From NCBI RefSeq assembly GCF_019598945.1, contig NZ_CP080598.1, positions 1,798,001 to 1,862,000 of the forward strand: 64,000 nt of DNA, given 5' to 3'. Made by a program: the position numbers and the translations under genes. Below the pieces are notes generated by a model, which saw only the letters and a list, made by a program, of their open reading frames with translations, searched no databases and was not told where the DNA came from. The stretch is from Sphaerospermopsis torques-reginae ITEP-024 (lineage in GTDB: Bacteria; Cyanobacteriota; Cyanobacteriia; Cyanobacteriales; Nostocaceae). Shown here one piece after another: positions 1 through 9,323 of this stretch (within the stretch, counting starts at the first letter, position 1; each line of letters starts with the position of its first letter).

Positions 1-1
1 C

Positions 2-544
2 TACCGAATCATGATGAACACGATTTTGGCAGGCGATCGCAGGTTTGGGGTTTTAATGGTCGATCCGATCAAAGGGACTATCGCTAACGTCGGTTGCTGT
101 GCTGAAATTATCCATTGTCAGCGATTACCAGATGATCGCATGGAAATGTTAACTTTGGGACAGCAAAGATTTCGGGTTTTAGAGTATGTACGGGAAAAGC
201 CTTACCGTGTAGGTTTGGTAGAATGGATTGAAGACCAACCACCATCTCAGGATCTTCGCCCTTTAGCCACTGAAGTAGAACAACTACTCACGGATGTTGT
301 CAGGCTTTCCGCTAAGTTAACCGAAAAAGATATCGAATTACCAGAAGATTTACCTGATTTACCTACTGAGTTATCTTACTGGGTAGCTAGTAATCTTTAT
401 GGTGTCGCTCCTGAACAACAAGCATTGTTGGAACTACAAGACACATCCGCTCGTTTACAAAGAGAAGCAGAAATTTTGACTTCTACTCGCAATCATCTGG
501 CAGCACGTTCTGTTCTTAAAGACACATTTAATAATATGGGTTGA
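2..544 (+). CDS. LON substrate-binding domain protein, 5' partial
   Basis: This is the C-terminal part of a protein with the N-terminal (LON) domain of ATP-dependent Lon protease but no ATPase or protease domain. The frame is open back to the window edge and continues in front of the first ATG (Tyr-Arg-Ile precede Met-Met-Asn), so the true start lies outside the window. Segments such as GDRRFGVLMVD and MLTLGQQRFRVLEY are typical of this small family, common in cyanobacteria and usually about 210 residues. The C-terminal half is helical and acidic. Its role is unknown; such proteins are thought to bind unfolded polypeptides. The family call is solid, the function is not. Confidence 0.8.
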   Translation, partial: YRIMMNTILAGDRRFGVLMVDPIKGTIANVGCCAEIIHCQRLPDDRMEMLTLGQQRFRVLEYVREKPYRVGLVEWIEDQPPSQDLRPLATEVEQLLTDVVRLSAKLTEKDIELPEDLPDLPTELSYWVASNLYGVAPEQQALLELQDTSARLQREAEILTSTRNHLAARSVLKDTFNNMG

Positions 545-569
545 GGAGGCAGGAGGCAGAAGTTATTTA

Positions 570-820
570 TTTTGGATTTTGGATTTTGGATTTTGGATTT
601 TGGATTTTTTCTTATCCCCAATTTATAGCTACAGCCATTAAGATCAGGATATAAACTTTAGTGGGTGGCGGTATGAACAGACTTTAAATGTGACAGGTGA
701 TTGGTGATTGGTGACTGGTGACTGGGGAAGAAAATTTTAGATTTTAGATTTTAGATTTTAGATTGGAGTTCACAAAAACAATCCAAAATCCAAAATCCAA
801 AATCCAAAATCCAAAATAAA
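570..820. repeat. Heptanucleotide repeat clusters between genes
   Basis: The gap between the LON-domain gene and hemA holds three short tandem heptamer runs: ttttgga around 570-606, ttttaga around 735-765 and ccaaaat around 779-817. The first and last are complementary and could pair as a long hairpin between the convergent genes. Repeats of this kind are a hallmark of Nostocales genomes. No gene was seen in the gap. Confidence 0.85.
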
Positions 821-838
821 TAACTCCTGACTCCTTCC

Positions 839-2125
839 TTAACTAAACTGCTCTTCTGCATCTAAATTAAATAACATTTGCAGAGTTCGCATACAATTAC
901 GTCTGGTTTCAACATCTTGTTGCGCCCGTAGTTGTACCATTGGATCATGTAAAATTTTATTTACTATTCCTCGTGTGAGAGCTTCAATCACTTCTTGGTG
1001 TTTTTCACCAAATTCTGACCCTAAGCGAGATAATGCTTTTTGTAATTCTTGCTCGCGGATGTTTTCAACTTTATTCCGCAAAGAACTGATAGTAGAGACA
1101 GTTTCTAAACTCCGCCACCACACATCAAAATCTGCCACCTCTTCATCTAGGATTTTTTCGGCTTCCTGCGCCATTTTCCGACGACTTTCGTAATTTTGCG
1201 CTACAACCGCCTTTAAATCATCCACATTAAACGCCTGAACATTTGGCAAATCGTTTAGATCTGCATCAACGTTACGGGGTACAGAAATATCAAATAACAT
1301 CAACGAGTGGTTAGGATCTAAAACCATTTCTAACTTAGCACGATCCAAAATTGGCTCCGTTGAAGAAGTGCTAGTAAATACAATTTCACTATGTGAAACC
1401 ACTGATATCATTTCTGGTAACAGATGTATTTTAATAGGTACTTCTGGGAACTGCTTTGCTAATTCTTCCGCACGTTCACGGGAACGGTTCACAATAGCAA
1501 TTCGAGTTGCACCTTTAGAAATTAGGTGTTGTACAAGTAACCGAGACATTTTCCCCGCACCGAGAATAGCGATCCGATAGGGAGCTAAATTTTCTACCTT
1601 AATTTGCGCTAATTCCACAGCAGCGGAACTAATAGAAACTGCACCAGTACCAATACTGGTTTCTGTACGGACTCGTTTACCTGCGGTGATAGCTTGTTTA
1701 AATAAGCGATTTAAAATTGTTTTTATACCATTAAATTGTTGTCCCAGTTTGTGAGTATTTTTCACCTGAGCCAGAATTTGACCTTCACCAAGAACCAAAC
1801 TATCCAAACCCGCAGCAACTCGCATCACATGAGTCACAGCGTCAGAGTGCATCAAAGTAAATAAATGTTGACGCAAAGATATGATAGGTAATTTGCTGTG
1901 TTCTGCCAGAAACTGAGTAACTTCTTGAATACCGTAAGTAATTTCACTGCTAACAATGTAAATTTCCAGACGGTTACAGGTGCTAAGAATAGCGACTTCA
2001 TCAATATGAGGATAGCTGAGGAGATGAGCGATCGCACCTTCGGTTTGCGGTTCAGGAATACTTAGTTTTTCTCTTACTTCTACTGGGGCTGTTTTATGGC
2101 TTAACCCCACCACTGCAATATTCAT
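839..2125 (-). CDS. hemA: Glutamyl-tRNA reductase
   Basis: HemA reduces glutamyl-tRNA(Glu) to glutamate-1-semialdehyde with NADPH, the first committed step of tetrapyrrole (chlorophyll, haem, bilin) synthesis. The 428-residue length is normal for the family. The N-terminal catalytic domain carries the STCNRLEIY motif with nucleophile Cys50, followed by a Rossmann domain with GAGKMSRLL near residue 190 and a C-terminal dimerisation helix. It lies downstream of the FBP/SBPase gene on the same strand with a 176-bp gap filled by heptamer repeats, so co-transcription is possible but unproven. Confidence is very high. Confidence 0.97.
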   Translation of the reverse strand: MNIAVVGLSHKTAPVEVREKLSIPEPQTEGAIAHLLSYPHIDEVAILSTCNRLEIYIVSSEITYGIQEVTQFLAEHSKLPIISLRQHLFTLMHSDAVTHVMRVAAGLDSLVLGEGQILAQVKNTHKLGQQFNGIKTILNRLFKQAITAGKRVRTETSIGTGAVSISSAAVELAQIKVENLAPYRIAILGAGKMSRLLVQHLISKGATRIAIVNRSRERAEELAKQFPEVPIKIHLLPEMISVVSHSEIVFTSTSSTEPILDRAKLEMVLDPNHSLMLFDISVPRNVDADLNDLPNVQAFNVDDLKAVVAQNYESRRKMAQEAEKILDEEVADFDVWWRSLETVSTISSLRNKVENIREQELQKALSRLGSEFGEKHQEVIEALTRGIVNKILHDPMVQLRAQQDVETRRNCMRTLQMLFNLDAEEQFS

Positions 2126-2169
2126 CTTTTATTTCTTAAATTCTTAAATGGATAATTTTGTAATGGAGA

Positions 2170-2298
2170 GAGGGAATAGGGAATAGGGAATAGGGAACAG
2201 GGAACAGGGAAAAGAAGGCAAAAGGCAAAAGGCAAATACTTATACCCAGTCACCAGTCACCAGTCACCAGTCCCCAATCACCAGTCCCCAATCACCAA
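2170..2298. repeat. Heptanucleotide repeats between glpX and hemA
   Basis: Two heptamer families lie here: agggaat/agggaac at about 2174-2212 and a caccagtc/ccccaatc mixture at about 2245-2298. They fill most of the intergenic space between two minus-strand core genes. Confidence 0.8.
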
Positions 2299-2301
2299 AA
2301 A

Positions 2302-3339
2302 TTAGTGGAGTTGGACAACTTTGGGTTGTTCAAACATATGAATGGTATCTACAAAGCGAGCAGTCTTAGACTGGCTAGAAATAACCAAACTTTGAGTTCT
2401 AGCACCACCGTGGAAGAAACGTACACCTTGCATCAAATTACCAGAAGTGATACCACAAGCAGCGAAGAGAACAGTTTCACCAGATGCCAATTCATGAGCA
2501 TCATAAACCTTATCTGGGTCAGTGATACCCATAGAAGCTAGACGATCTAAATTAGATTGTTTGCTTTCACCGATCAAACCGGTTTTCACGACTTCAGGAT
2601 CATAGATTAACTGACCTTGGAAGTGACCGCCTAAAGCACGCATAGCCGCAGCAGAAATTACACCTTCAGGAGCAGCACCAATACCCATCAGCGCGTGAAT
2701 ATTAGTACCAGCAAAACCACAAGATAAAGCTGCACCTACGTCACCATCAGAAATTAATTGTACTCTTGCGCCAGCTTCGCGGATTTCTTTGATTAAATCG
2801 TTGTGGCGTTCGCGCTTCATCACAACTACTACAAGTTCTTCGATAGAGCGACCTAAACACTCAGAAAGAATCTTCAAGTTTTCGGTAGCTGACTTGTTGA
2901 TATCAACTTTACCCTTAGCTGCTGGGGGTGCTGCCAACTTCTTCATGTAAAAATCAGGAGCAGCAAACAGACCACCTTTTTCAGAAATTGCCAAAACGGC
3001 CATTGAACCGGGTTGTCCGTAAGCTACCAAGTTAGTACCTTCGCAGGGGTCAACAGCGATATCAATTTCAATTAATTCATCAGGGTTGCATTGTGCTTTA
3101 GCTTCGGGATTAGCACAAATACCTACTTCTTCACCGATGTAAAGCATGGGAGCGTCATCACGTTCACCTTCACCGATCACAATGCGACCGCGCATATAGA
3201 TTTTATTCATGCGTTCGCGCATAGCTTCCACTGCTACCTGGTCAGCAGTATTCTTTTCACCCTTACCCATCCACTTTGCAGAGGCGATCGCTGCTTGCTC
3301 GACAACCTCAATAATCTCTAAACCAATTGTATTTTCCAC
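2302..3339 (-). CDS. glpX: Fructose-1,6-/sedoheptulose-1,7-bisphosphatase, class II (GlpX type)
   Basis: This enzyme removes the C1 phosphate of fructose-1,6-bisphosphate and sedoheptulose-1,7-bisphosphate and is essential in the Calvin cycle of cyanobacteria. The 345-residue protein shows the metal-binding [11 protein letters not shown] and DPCEGTN segments and a DGDVGAAL motif, in the order seen in cyanobacterial F/SBPases. A purine-rich stretch precedes the ATG. It is followed by hemA on the same strand, placing carbon fixation next to tetrapyrrole synthesis. Redox control through thioredoxin is known for some F/SBPases and cannot be judged here. Confidence 0.95.
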   Translation of the reverse strand: MENTIGLEIIEVVEQAAIASAKWMGKGEKNTADQVAVEAMRERMNKIYMRGRIVIGEGERDDAPMLYIGEEVGICANPEAKAQCNPDELIEIDIAVDPCEGTNLVAYGQPGSMAVLAISEKGGLFAAPDFYMKKLAAPPAAKGKVDINKSATENLKILSECLGRSIEELVVVVMKRERHNDLIKEIREAGARVQLISDGDVGAALSCGFAGTNIHALMGIGAAPEGVISAAAMRALGGHFQGQLIYDPEVVKTGLIGESKQSNLDRLASMGITDPDKVYDAHELASGETVLFAACGITSGNLMQGVRFFHGGARTQSLVISSQSKTARFVDTIHMFEQPKVVQLH

Positions 3340-3722
3340 AGGACTCCCCTCTTGATTGCTGATCTTAGCGTCGTTTTTATCTAGCCATTTCAGTCTTTAA
3401 GTCTACCAAAGTAAGGATACATATAGAACAAAGTTAAGTTTTACTGCTATTAATTATCCCCAGTGGTCAAAATGCTAGAAAATAACAGTAATTTTGTATT
3501 CATCAGGTAAGAGTTAAAAATTGCCTGATCACAAAATCTGCAAAGAATACAGACAAAGGTATAATTGGATAAGTAGATATCAGGTGGTAATTAACTGTGC
3601 GTGGTTTGAAACCCCTGTAGAGACGTTGTATACAACGTCTTTACATCCAATACCACAAGAGGTCTAATGATCTCAGCTAAATATTAATCGCAAAATTCTC
3701 CACAGATAAAACTATTAAAACT
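3340..3722. other. Divergent intergenic region between glpX and the glutaredoxin gene
   Basis: This 383-bp gap separates two divergently transcribed genes and must hold both promoters. The only structured element seen is the palindrome at 3616-3645. No ORF with coding character was found. Confidence 0.6.
3616..3645. repeat. Palindromic element (TGTAGAGACGTTGTA arms)
   Basis: Two 15-bp arms meet at a central TATA and form a hairpin with one G-T wobble. The arm GTAGAGACGTTG resembles a palindrome widespread in Nostocales intergenic DNA, so this is probably a small MITE-like or REP-like repeat and not a terminator. No T-run follows it. Confidence 0.7.
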
Positions 3723-4043
3723 ATGCTGGACTTTATTAACTCCCTTTTAGATCGACATCCAGAACGCATTAAAGCCAACGTAGAAATATATACATGGCAG
3801 ACCTGCCCCTATTGTATCCGTGCCAAAATGCTGTTATCTTGGAAAGGTGTGAAATTTACCGAATACAAAATAGACGGTAACGAAGAAGCGAGATCAAAAA
3901 TGGCAGAACGCGCCAACGGTCGCCGTAGCGTACCGCAAATATTTATTAATAATCAGCATATTGGCGGTTGTGATGATCTGTATGCACTAGATACAAAAGG
4001 TCAACTCGATCCGTTGTTATTTGAGGTGACAGGTGACAGGTGA
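3723..4043 (+). CDS. grxC: Glutaredoxin 3-type dithiol glutaredoxin
   Basis: This 106-residue thioredoxin-fold protein reduces disulfides and glutathione-mixed disulfides with electrons from glutathione. The active site is the dithiol TCPYC near residue 28-31, and the cis-proline region (RRSVPQIFIN) and the glutathione-binding GGCDDLYAL segment are in place. A short N-terminal extension precedes the fold. The 3' end runs into aggtgac heptamers shared with the start of the tadA reading frame. A second glutaredoxin of the monothiol CGFS class lies at 8936-9259. Confidence 0.93.
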   Translation: MLDFINSLLDRHPERIKANVEIYTWQTCPYCIRAKMLLSWKGVKFTEYKIDGNEEARSKMAERANGRRSVPQIFINNQHIGGCDDLYALDTKGQLDPLLFEVTGDR

Positions 4044-4108
4044 CAGGTGACAGTGAAGAAAGTAGGGGAAGTAGGGGAACTAGGGGGAGATTAATAACCC
4101 AATGCCCA

Positions 4109-4573
4109 ATGTCCAATCACCAAAAATGGATGAATCACGCTTTAGAACTAGCACAGACAGCTGGTGAAGCGGGGGAAGTTCCTGTAGGTGCGGTGATTGT
4201 TGATGCAGCAGGTAATTTAATTGCCACGGGGGAAAATAGAAAAGAACGAGACAAAGACCCTACCGCCCATGCAGAAATTATCGCTATTCGGTCAGCCGCA
4301 CAAACTTTACAAAGTTGGCGTTTAGATCAATGCACCCTGTATGTCACATTAGAACCATGTCCAATGTGTGCAGGTGCTATAGTCCATGCACGTTTGGCGA
4401 CAATTGTCTATGGTGTGGACGATACCAAAACTGGTTCGGTACGTACTGTTATTAACATACCCTCAAGCCCCGCATCCAATCACCGTTTACAAGTAGTAGG
4501 AGGTATTCTAGAATCAGCTTGTCGTCAACAATTACAGTCCTGGTTTGCAGCAAAAAGACATAAGCATAAATAA
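4109..4573 (+). CDS. tadA: tRNA-specific adenosine deaminase
   Basis: TadA deaminates A34 to inosine in the anticodon of tRNA-Arg(ACG). The zinc and proton-shuttle motif TAHAEIIAI and the second zinc motif EPCPMCAGA are both present, as in the cytidine deaminase fold. The frame is open back to 4040, but that stretch encodes translated repeat sequence and overlaps the glutaredoxin gene. The start is therefore placed at ATG 4109 (MSNHQKWMNHALELA); ATG 4130 is an alternative. The protein is about 154 residues, normal for TadA. Confidence 0.93.
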   Translation: MSNHQKWMNHALELAQTAGEAGEVPVGAVIVDAAGNLIATGENRKERDKDPTAHAEIIAIRSAAQTLQSWRLDQCTLYVTLEPCPMCAGAIVHARLATIVYGVDDTKTGSVRTVINIPSSPASNHRLQVVGGILESACRQQLQSWFAAKRHKHK

Positions 4574-4684
4574 CAGACAGAGGTTAAACTGTCCAGATAG
4601 GAAAACAAAAATTACTCAAGAAAATTTACGGTGGACATAATCAAGTTTGCGCCACATTTTACCAGCTAAATTTCAGCCACCGTT

Positions 4685-5455
4685 ATGAAGGAATTTTACT
4701 CTGCGTCTACCAAGTCCCCCTCTCAACTAACAAATATCTCTGAAACTTCTAAGGTGATTTTTAGTAGATCAAGGTTTTCCCCTTGGTTAACTTCCCTGGC
4801 CTATTGTTTGGGACATAACGTAGTTATACCGATGTTTTTTGGTAATATTGATATTTCCGGGCAAGAAAACATTCCCACAACTGGACCTGTAATTCTTGCA
4901 CCTACCCACCGTTCCCGTTGGGATTCCTTGCTGTTACCTTATGCTACAGGTCGTTATGTTAGCGGTCGAGATATGCGATTTATGGTGACAATGAACGAGT
5001 GTCAAGGAATACAAGGCTGGTTAGTGCTGCGGATGGGGGGTTTTCCGGTAGATACTCAAAAACCAGCGATCGCCACCTTGCGTCATACAGTAGATTTAAT
5101 AGTACAAGGGGAAATGTTAGTTATTTATCCCGAAGGTGACATTTTTAGAGATGGTAAAGTTTACCCCTTAAAATCAGGTGTGGCACGTTTAGCTTTAAAT
5201 GCAGAACATCTTCATCCAGGGTTAGAAATAAAAATTATTCCTGTAGGGATTAACTATAGTCAACCCTATCCCAATTGGGGAACAGATGTAAATATTCAAA
5301 TTGGTCAACCCATACAAGTCAAAGATTATATTCAAGGTTGTTTAAAACAAAATGCTAAATATTTGACAGCAGATTTAACAAATAGATTACAACAGTTAAG
5401 CCATCAAGAATCAGAAATAACGTCTCATGCTTTTGCAGAAATGCCCAATTCTTAG
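4685..5455 (+). CDS. plsC: 1-acyl-sn-glycerol-3-phosphate acyltransferase (PlsC family)
   Basis: This 256-residue protein belongs to the glycerolipid acyltransferase family, which transfers an acyl group to lysophosphatidate in membrane lipid synthesis. The catalytic H(X4)D motif is seen in THRSRWDS near residue 77, and the glycerol-phosphate-binding PEGDIFRDG motif lies about 80 residues later. Cyanobacteria usually carry several paralogues, so the precise substrate is uncertain and the symbol denotes the family. It follows tadA on the same strand with a 111-bp gap. Confidence 0.85.
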   Translation: MKEFYSASTKSPSQLTNISETSKVIFSRSRFSPWLTSLAYCLGHNVVIPMFFGNIDISGQENIPTTGPVILAPTHRSRWDSLLLPYATGRYVSGRDMRFMVTMNECQGIQGWLVLRMGGFPVDTQKPAIATLRHTVDLIVQGEMLVIYPEGDIFRDGKVYPLKSGVARLALNAEHLHPGLEIKIIPVGINYSQPYPNWGTDVNIQIGQPIQVKDYIQGCLKQNAKYLTADLTNRLQQLSHQESEITSHAFAEMPNS

Positions 5456-5567
5456 AGGCAGAAGTCAGTAGTCCGAAGGCAGAGGATTGAAAAAGCGGAA
5501 TTTTTTGCTTTTTCTCCTTGAAATGGCAGGTTATAAACCTTGGTTGCTACAATTGTCAATTGTCAAT

Positions 5568-7679
5568 TTATGACGCATATCCTATGATTAATTCCCAACT
5601 ATTCAATTTACCCACATCTTGAGGGGAATTATCAATAACTTGTAATTGCCAATTTCCCCTAGCAGAGATGGAAAGTAATTGTTTAAGGACAGGATGCGAT
5701 CGCACACTATAAGTCCTTTCTAACTGAGTTTGTCTTGCCAATGTCCGACTTTGTAATAAAAATTGTTGATTATTAGGAGAAATTAAATAAATTTCTAAAT
5801 CTCCTAAAAATTCATGAGTAATATTCACCGTTAATTGAATATCTGCAACAGTGACATTTTCATTCATAGTAATTATACTCCTGATTCCCCTTTGATCATG
5901 ATCAGGAATTGCCACTATATTTTTATTCTCACCTTTTAGTTGTTTGTTAACACTTGATGTCACTTTACTCAACTGTTGCGCTGCACGTACAGCTTTAGCA
6001 GCATTCACTTTACCATAACCAAACCAAATACAATGACCATTACTATCATAAGTTCCACCCCGCAAACCTAATTGTGGATCAGGTTCTGGATCAACAATTT
6101 TATCAGTGGTTTCTTGTAAAATCCGGTTAACTTGTTGAGCCGTTAGATCAGGATTAACTGATAAAATTAAAGCTGCTATTCCAGCAACTACAGGAGTTGC
6201 GCTAGAAGTACCACCAAAATTATTAGTAAAATTTCCTGGGTTATAACCTGCTGCTCCGAGTTGATCTGTAGTAAACATTCCCAAACCAAGAAGAGAAGTA
6301 TTGATGGTTGGTTGTGTGTAAACAAAACCGGTTTCTTGAAACCACATTCCTGGAGGAGCATTATTACTAGGAGCGCAAACAGAAATATTTTCACCCCAAT
6401 TACTATAAGCTGCTTTTTTATTTAAACTCGTAGACGCAGAAACCGCAATTACATCTGGATGAACTGCAAAACCACTTAACCAAGCTGTTTTACCTTGTAA
6501 AATATTCTTTGGCCAATTTTGCTCATTGATAGTGCCATCAATGGGACGATTAGCATTACCAGCAGCAAAAATAATTATACATCCTTTACCATTTCTTCCT
6601 TGAGTAGCAGCGCGGGTAATAGCTGCCTTTTGACGCAAAGATAAAGGAAAATAAACAGCAGAAGCTCCCCAACTACAAGAAATTACACTAGCACCGTGAT
6701 TAATTGCCCAATTAAATATATCTTCAATAGATTCATCATCTAAATATCCCGTGGTGCGAATTGGCATTAAAGCACAACCAGGAGCAACACCAACAATTCC
6801 TTGACCATTTTCTTCGGCTACAGCTATTCCTGCACAAGCAGTACCGTGACTGGTTTCTTTTTCTCCAGGTAAAGGTAAAAAATCATTTTCTTTCAAATCT
6901 CTAGGAGCAACAACTTTACCCACACCTTGAAAATCTGGATGATTTAAATCAAAAGAATCATCCACAACTGCAACCACCACAGAACGCACACCGCGAGTAA
7001 TATCCCAAGCTTGTTCTACAGAAATATGAGAACCAATTCCTAATTGATTACCGCTATTGTGGTTAAGATACCATTGCTGAGGATAAAGAGAATCACTAGG
7101 TTTATAATGTGGTTCTTGTTGAATAAAAATATTTGGTTCGGCAGCTAAAACTTCTGGAAGTGCTTGCAATTGGTTGGTGATTTTGATGGGATTTTCTGTG
7201 GCTTGTTTGCTAACAAGAAAGACAAATGTATTAGGTAGCCCTGGAACTGATTGATTTTCAATTAAGCTAAATGTGGCTGCTATAGTATTAATCTTGGCAG
7301 AATCTACCCAAGTAGCAAATTGAATTGTGATTTGGTCACTTAAATAAACATAAGTACCTGGATTATCTTTAAACTTGTAAACATGACTAGCAAAAGCCAC
7401 CTTTTCATCAGCCCGTGCTTGGGACATGGCCGCGTCTAACTGGGTAGGTTCGACGGTGAATACTTCTAATTTTGCTCTGGGGATAGTGCGCCGCCAAATG
7501 CCCCAAGAAACCTGAGATAATTGTTCAGGAGAAAGTTTGGCTGTCGGACGGATGGTAAAGCGTTCCCAAACTTTTTCTAAAATCAATTCTTCTCCACCAC
7601 GTTGTAAAACAACTCCTTGGCTGCTTGTGGGTACACCTGTAGTTTGAGAATTAGAGGAATTAAGGCGATCGCTCATCAT
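5568..7679 (-). CDS. Kexin/subtilisin-like serine protease with C-terminal P-domain
   Basis: This 703-residue member of peptidase family S8 has an intact triad: Asp240 in VVDDSFD, His278 in SHGTACAG and Ser492 in GGTSSATP. The Asp-Asp pair at the first site is the kexin/furin pattern rather than the D-[ST]-G of bacterial subtilisins. The last 100 or so residues (from about 595) read as a proprotein-convertase P-domain (beta-sandwich; TVADIQLTVNITHEFLGDLE). About 200 residues precede the catalytic domain and no signal peptide is visible. It may be related to the calcium-dependent protease PrcA of Anabaena, but that link is an inference. Confidence 0.9.
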   Translation of the reverse strand: MMSDRLNSSNSQTTGVPTSSQGVVLQRGGEELILEKVWERFTIRPTAKLSPEQLSQVSWGIWRRTIPRAKLEVFTVEPTQLDAAMSQARADEKVAFASHVYKFKDNPGTYVYLSDQITIQFATWVDSAKINTIAATFSLIENQSVPGLPNTFVFLVSKQATENPIKITNQLQALPEVLAAEPNIFIQQEPHYKPSDSLYPQQWYLNHNSGNQLGIGSHISVEQAWDITRGVRSVVVAVVDDSFDLNHPDFQGVGKVVAPRDLKENDFLPLPGEKETSHGTACAGIAVAEENGQGIVGVAPGCALMPIRTTGYLDDESIEDIFNWAINHGASVISCSWGASAVYFPLSLRQKAAITRAATQGRNGKGCIIIFAAGNANRPIDGTINEQNWPKNILQGKTAWLSGFAVHPDVIAVSASTSLNKKAAYSNWGENISVCAPSNNAPPGMWFQETGFVYTQPTINTSLLGLGMFTTDQLGAAGYNPGNFTNNFGGTSSATPVVAGIAALILSVNPDLTAQQVNRILQETTDKIVDPEPDPQLGLRGGTYDSNGHCIWFGYGKVNAAKAVRAAQQLSKVTSSVNKQLKGENKNIVAIPDHDQRGIRSIITMNENVTVADIQLTVNITHEFLGDLEIYLISPNNQQFLLQSRTLARQTQLERTYSVRSHPVLKQLLSISARGNWQLQVIDNSPQDVGKLNSWELIIGYAS

Positions 7680-7845
7680 GGAATACTTGACTGAATATGC
7701 AGGTTACAGGAACTCTATTCAACTGATGTCCAGTCTACATCAGAGAAAGTTGTGATCTAATTTTGCTGTATCTCAAGCACAAACCGAGTTAAGATACCCG
7801 AAGTTTCCATAATTTTTTTATAGACTTGTTACAGTATTTGACCCC

Positions 7846-8400
7846 ATGAACTTTGCTGCTACTTCTTTATCACTTCTAGCAGTCCTTGGTCTGCTATCAC
7901 CTGTGCAGGCTCAGATAATACAGTTACCTGCATCTAATAACCAAGCCCAACCTATAGATGGTAATCAACCTAACACCCTGAGTCCTACCAGCCAAAATAA
8001 TAGCTTATTGAGTATGGCAGGTGGCGATCGCCTGATGAAAGAAGCAGAACAAGCTGTTTCCGGTCAAAACTACACCCTAGCCGCTAAAAAACTCCAAGAA
8101 GCACGCCAAGTTTATAACCAGTTATCTAATTTATACCAAGATTTAAATGCCAGTTTTTCTGGTATTGACATCAGAGTATCTGATTCTCAACGCAAAAAAG
8201 CCCTGGAAACTGCCCAAAAACGGGACGAAGCAACCTATCAATTAGCACTAGTCCATCGAGCTTTAAATCAACCTGAATTAGCAGTACCATTATTGATTCA
8301 AATTATTAAGAGTCAAAACCCCACACGGGAATTAGGTAAAAAAGCCTATCAACAACTGTTTGAATTAGGTTTTGTTGATACCGCTTATCCCAGAAAATAG
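7846..8400 (+). CDS. Exported protein of unknown function with TPR-like helices
   Basis: The family was not recognised. The 184-residue product starts with a typical Sec signal (hydrophobic SLSLLAVLGLL, then VQA-Q), predicting cleavage after about residue 22. A polar Gln/Asn/Pro linker follows, and then a helical part whose repeated A-x-x-L pattern (LAAKKLQEARQVYNQLSNLY; LALVHRALNQPELAVPLL) resembles one to two tetratricopeptide units. It is probably periplasmic or thylakoid-lumenal. It diverges from the protease gene upstream and ends against heptamer repeats. Confidence 0.7.
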   Translation: MNFAATSLSLLAVLGLLSPVQAQIIQLPASNNQAQPIDGNQPNTLSPTSQNNSLLSMAGGDRLMKEAEQAVSGQNYTLAAKKLQEARQVYNQLSNLYQDLNASFSGIDIRVSDSQRKKALETAQKRDEATYQLALVHRALNQPELAVPLLIQIIKSQNPTRELGKKAYQQLFELGFVDTAYPRK

Positions 8401-8492
8401 TTGATAGTTGATAGTTGATAGTTGATTGTGTTATTAACTTCCCCTGCTCCCCTGCCTCTTAACTGTCACCTGTCACCTGTCACCTGTCACCT
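8401..8492. repeat. Heptanucleotide repeats (gttgata and gtcacct families)
   Basis: A gttgata run at about 8401-8427 begins directly at the stop codon of the upstream gene, and a gtcacct run lies at about 8464-8492. Both occur in front of the bolA gene. Confidence 0.8.
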
Positions 8493-8536
8493 ATTCCCTG
8501 ATAATAATATAGAAGTAAGTTTTTTCAGGAATTGGG

Positions 8537-8767
8537 ATGATTACTCCACAGCAGGTTGAGGAAATGATTAAGGCAGAACTGCCAGATGCACAAGTTCAGG
8601 TGCAAGACTTAACAGGTGGTGGTGATCACTATCAGGTGACTGTAGTTTCACCGCAGTTTGCAGGTAAAGGACTGGTACAACAACACCAGATGGTTTATGG
8701 TGCGCTGAAACAAGCTATGTCAACTGAAGCGATTCATGCCTTAGCTTTAAAAACATCTACTCCCTGA
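8537..8767 (+). CDS. bolA: BolA family protein
   Basis: This 76-residue protein has the BolA fold signature: an N-terminal helix ([20 protein letters not shown]), the [12 protein letters not shown] strand with the conserved His, and the [10 protein letters not shown] helix. BolA proteins bind CGFS monothiol glutaredoxins and, with them, a bridging [2Fe-2S] cluster for iron-sulfur delivery or iron sensing. The CGFS glutaredoxin gene lies 168 bp downstream on the same strand, so the two partners are encoded side by side. Confidence 0.92.
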   Translation: MITPQQVEEMIKAELPDAQVQVQDLTGGGDHYQVTVVSPQFAGKGLVQQHQMVYGALKQAMSTEAIHALALKTSTP

Positions 8768-8798
8768 ACTTCACAAGCAACAAATTAATTTTCTGAGA

Positions 8799-8839
<41 letters not shown>

Positions 8840-8935
8840 AATTAATTTTCCTCCTACACCTCTACATCTGAATCTAAATCTAAAATTGAATCAACCCTTG
8901 AATTTTGAATCTCAGCAAAAAGGAAGTGAAAAACA

Positions 8936-9259
8936 ATGACACCAGAACTCAAAGAAAAAATTGAGAATTTGATTAAACAAAACAAAATTATGGTTTTCAT
9001 GAAGGGAACTAAATTAATGCCCCAATGTGGTTTCTCTAACAATGCTGTACAGATTCTCAACACCTTGGGTGTTCCCTTTGAGACTTTTGATGTGCTTTCT
9101 GATTTTGAAGTGCGTCAAGGTATTAAAGAATATTCTAACTGGCCTACAATTCCCCAAATTTACATTAATGGTGAATTTATCGGCGGTTCTGATATTTTGT
9201 ATGAATTGTATCAAAAAGGTGAATTGCAGGAAACTGTGGAAGTAGCACTCGCTTCTTAA
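8936..9259 (+). CDS. grxD: Monothiol glutaredoxin, Grx4/CGFS type
   Basis: This 107-residue protein has the hallmark CGFS active site (PQCGFSNNAVQIL), the IMVFMKGTK strand, the WPTIPQIYINGEFIGGSD block and the usual C-terminal helix. Grx4-type proteins bind a glutathione-ligated [2Fe-2S] cluster and work with BolA, encoded just upstream. A purine-rich AAAGGAAGTG precedes the ATG. The final Grx4 helices are complete. Confidence 0.95.
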   Translation: MTPELKEKIENLIKQNKIMVFMKGTKLMPQCGFSNNAVQILNTLGVPFETFDVLSDFEVRQGIKEYSNWPTIPQIYINGEFIGGSDILYELYQKGELQETVEVALAS

Positions 9260-9323
9260 ACATAAGATTAATTCTGTTTAGATTGCTCTTGAAGATGAAA
9301 AAAATACCATTTTCAAGAGCTTT

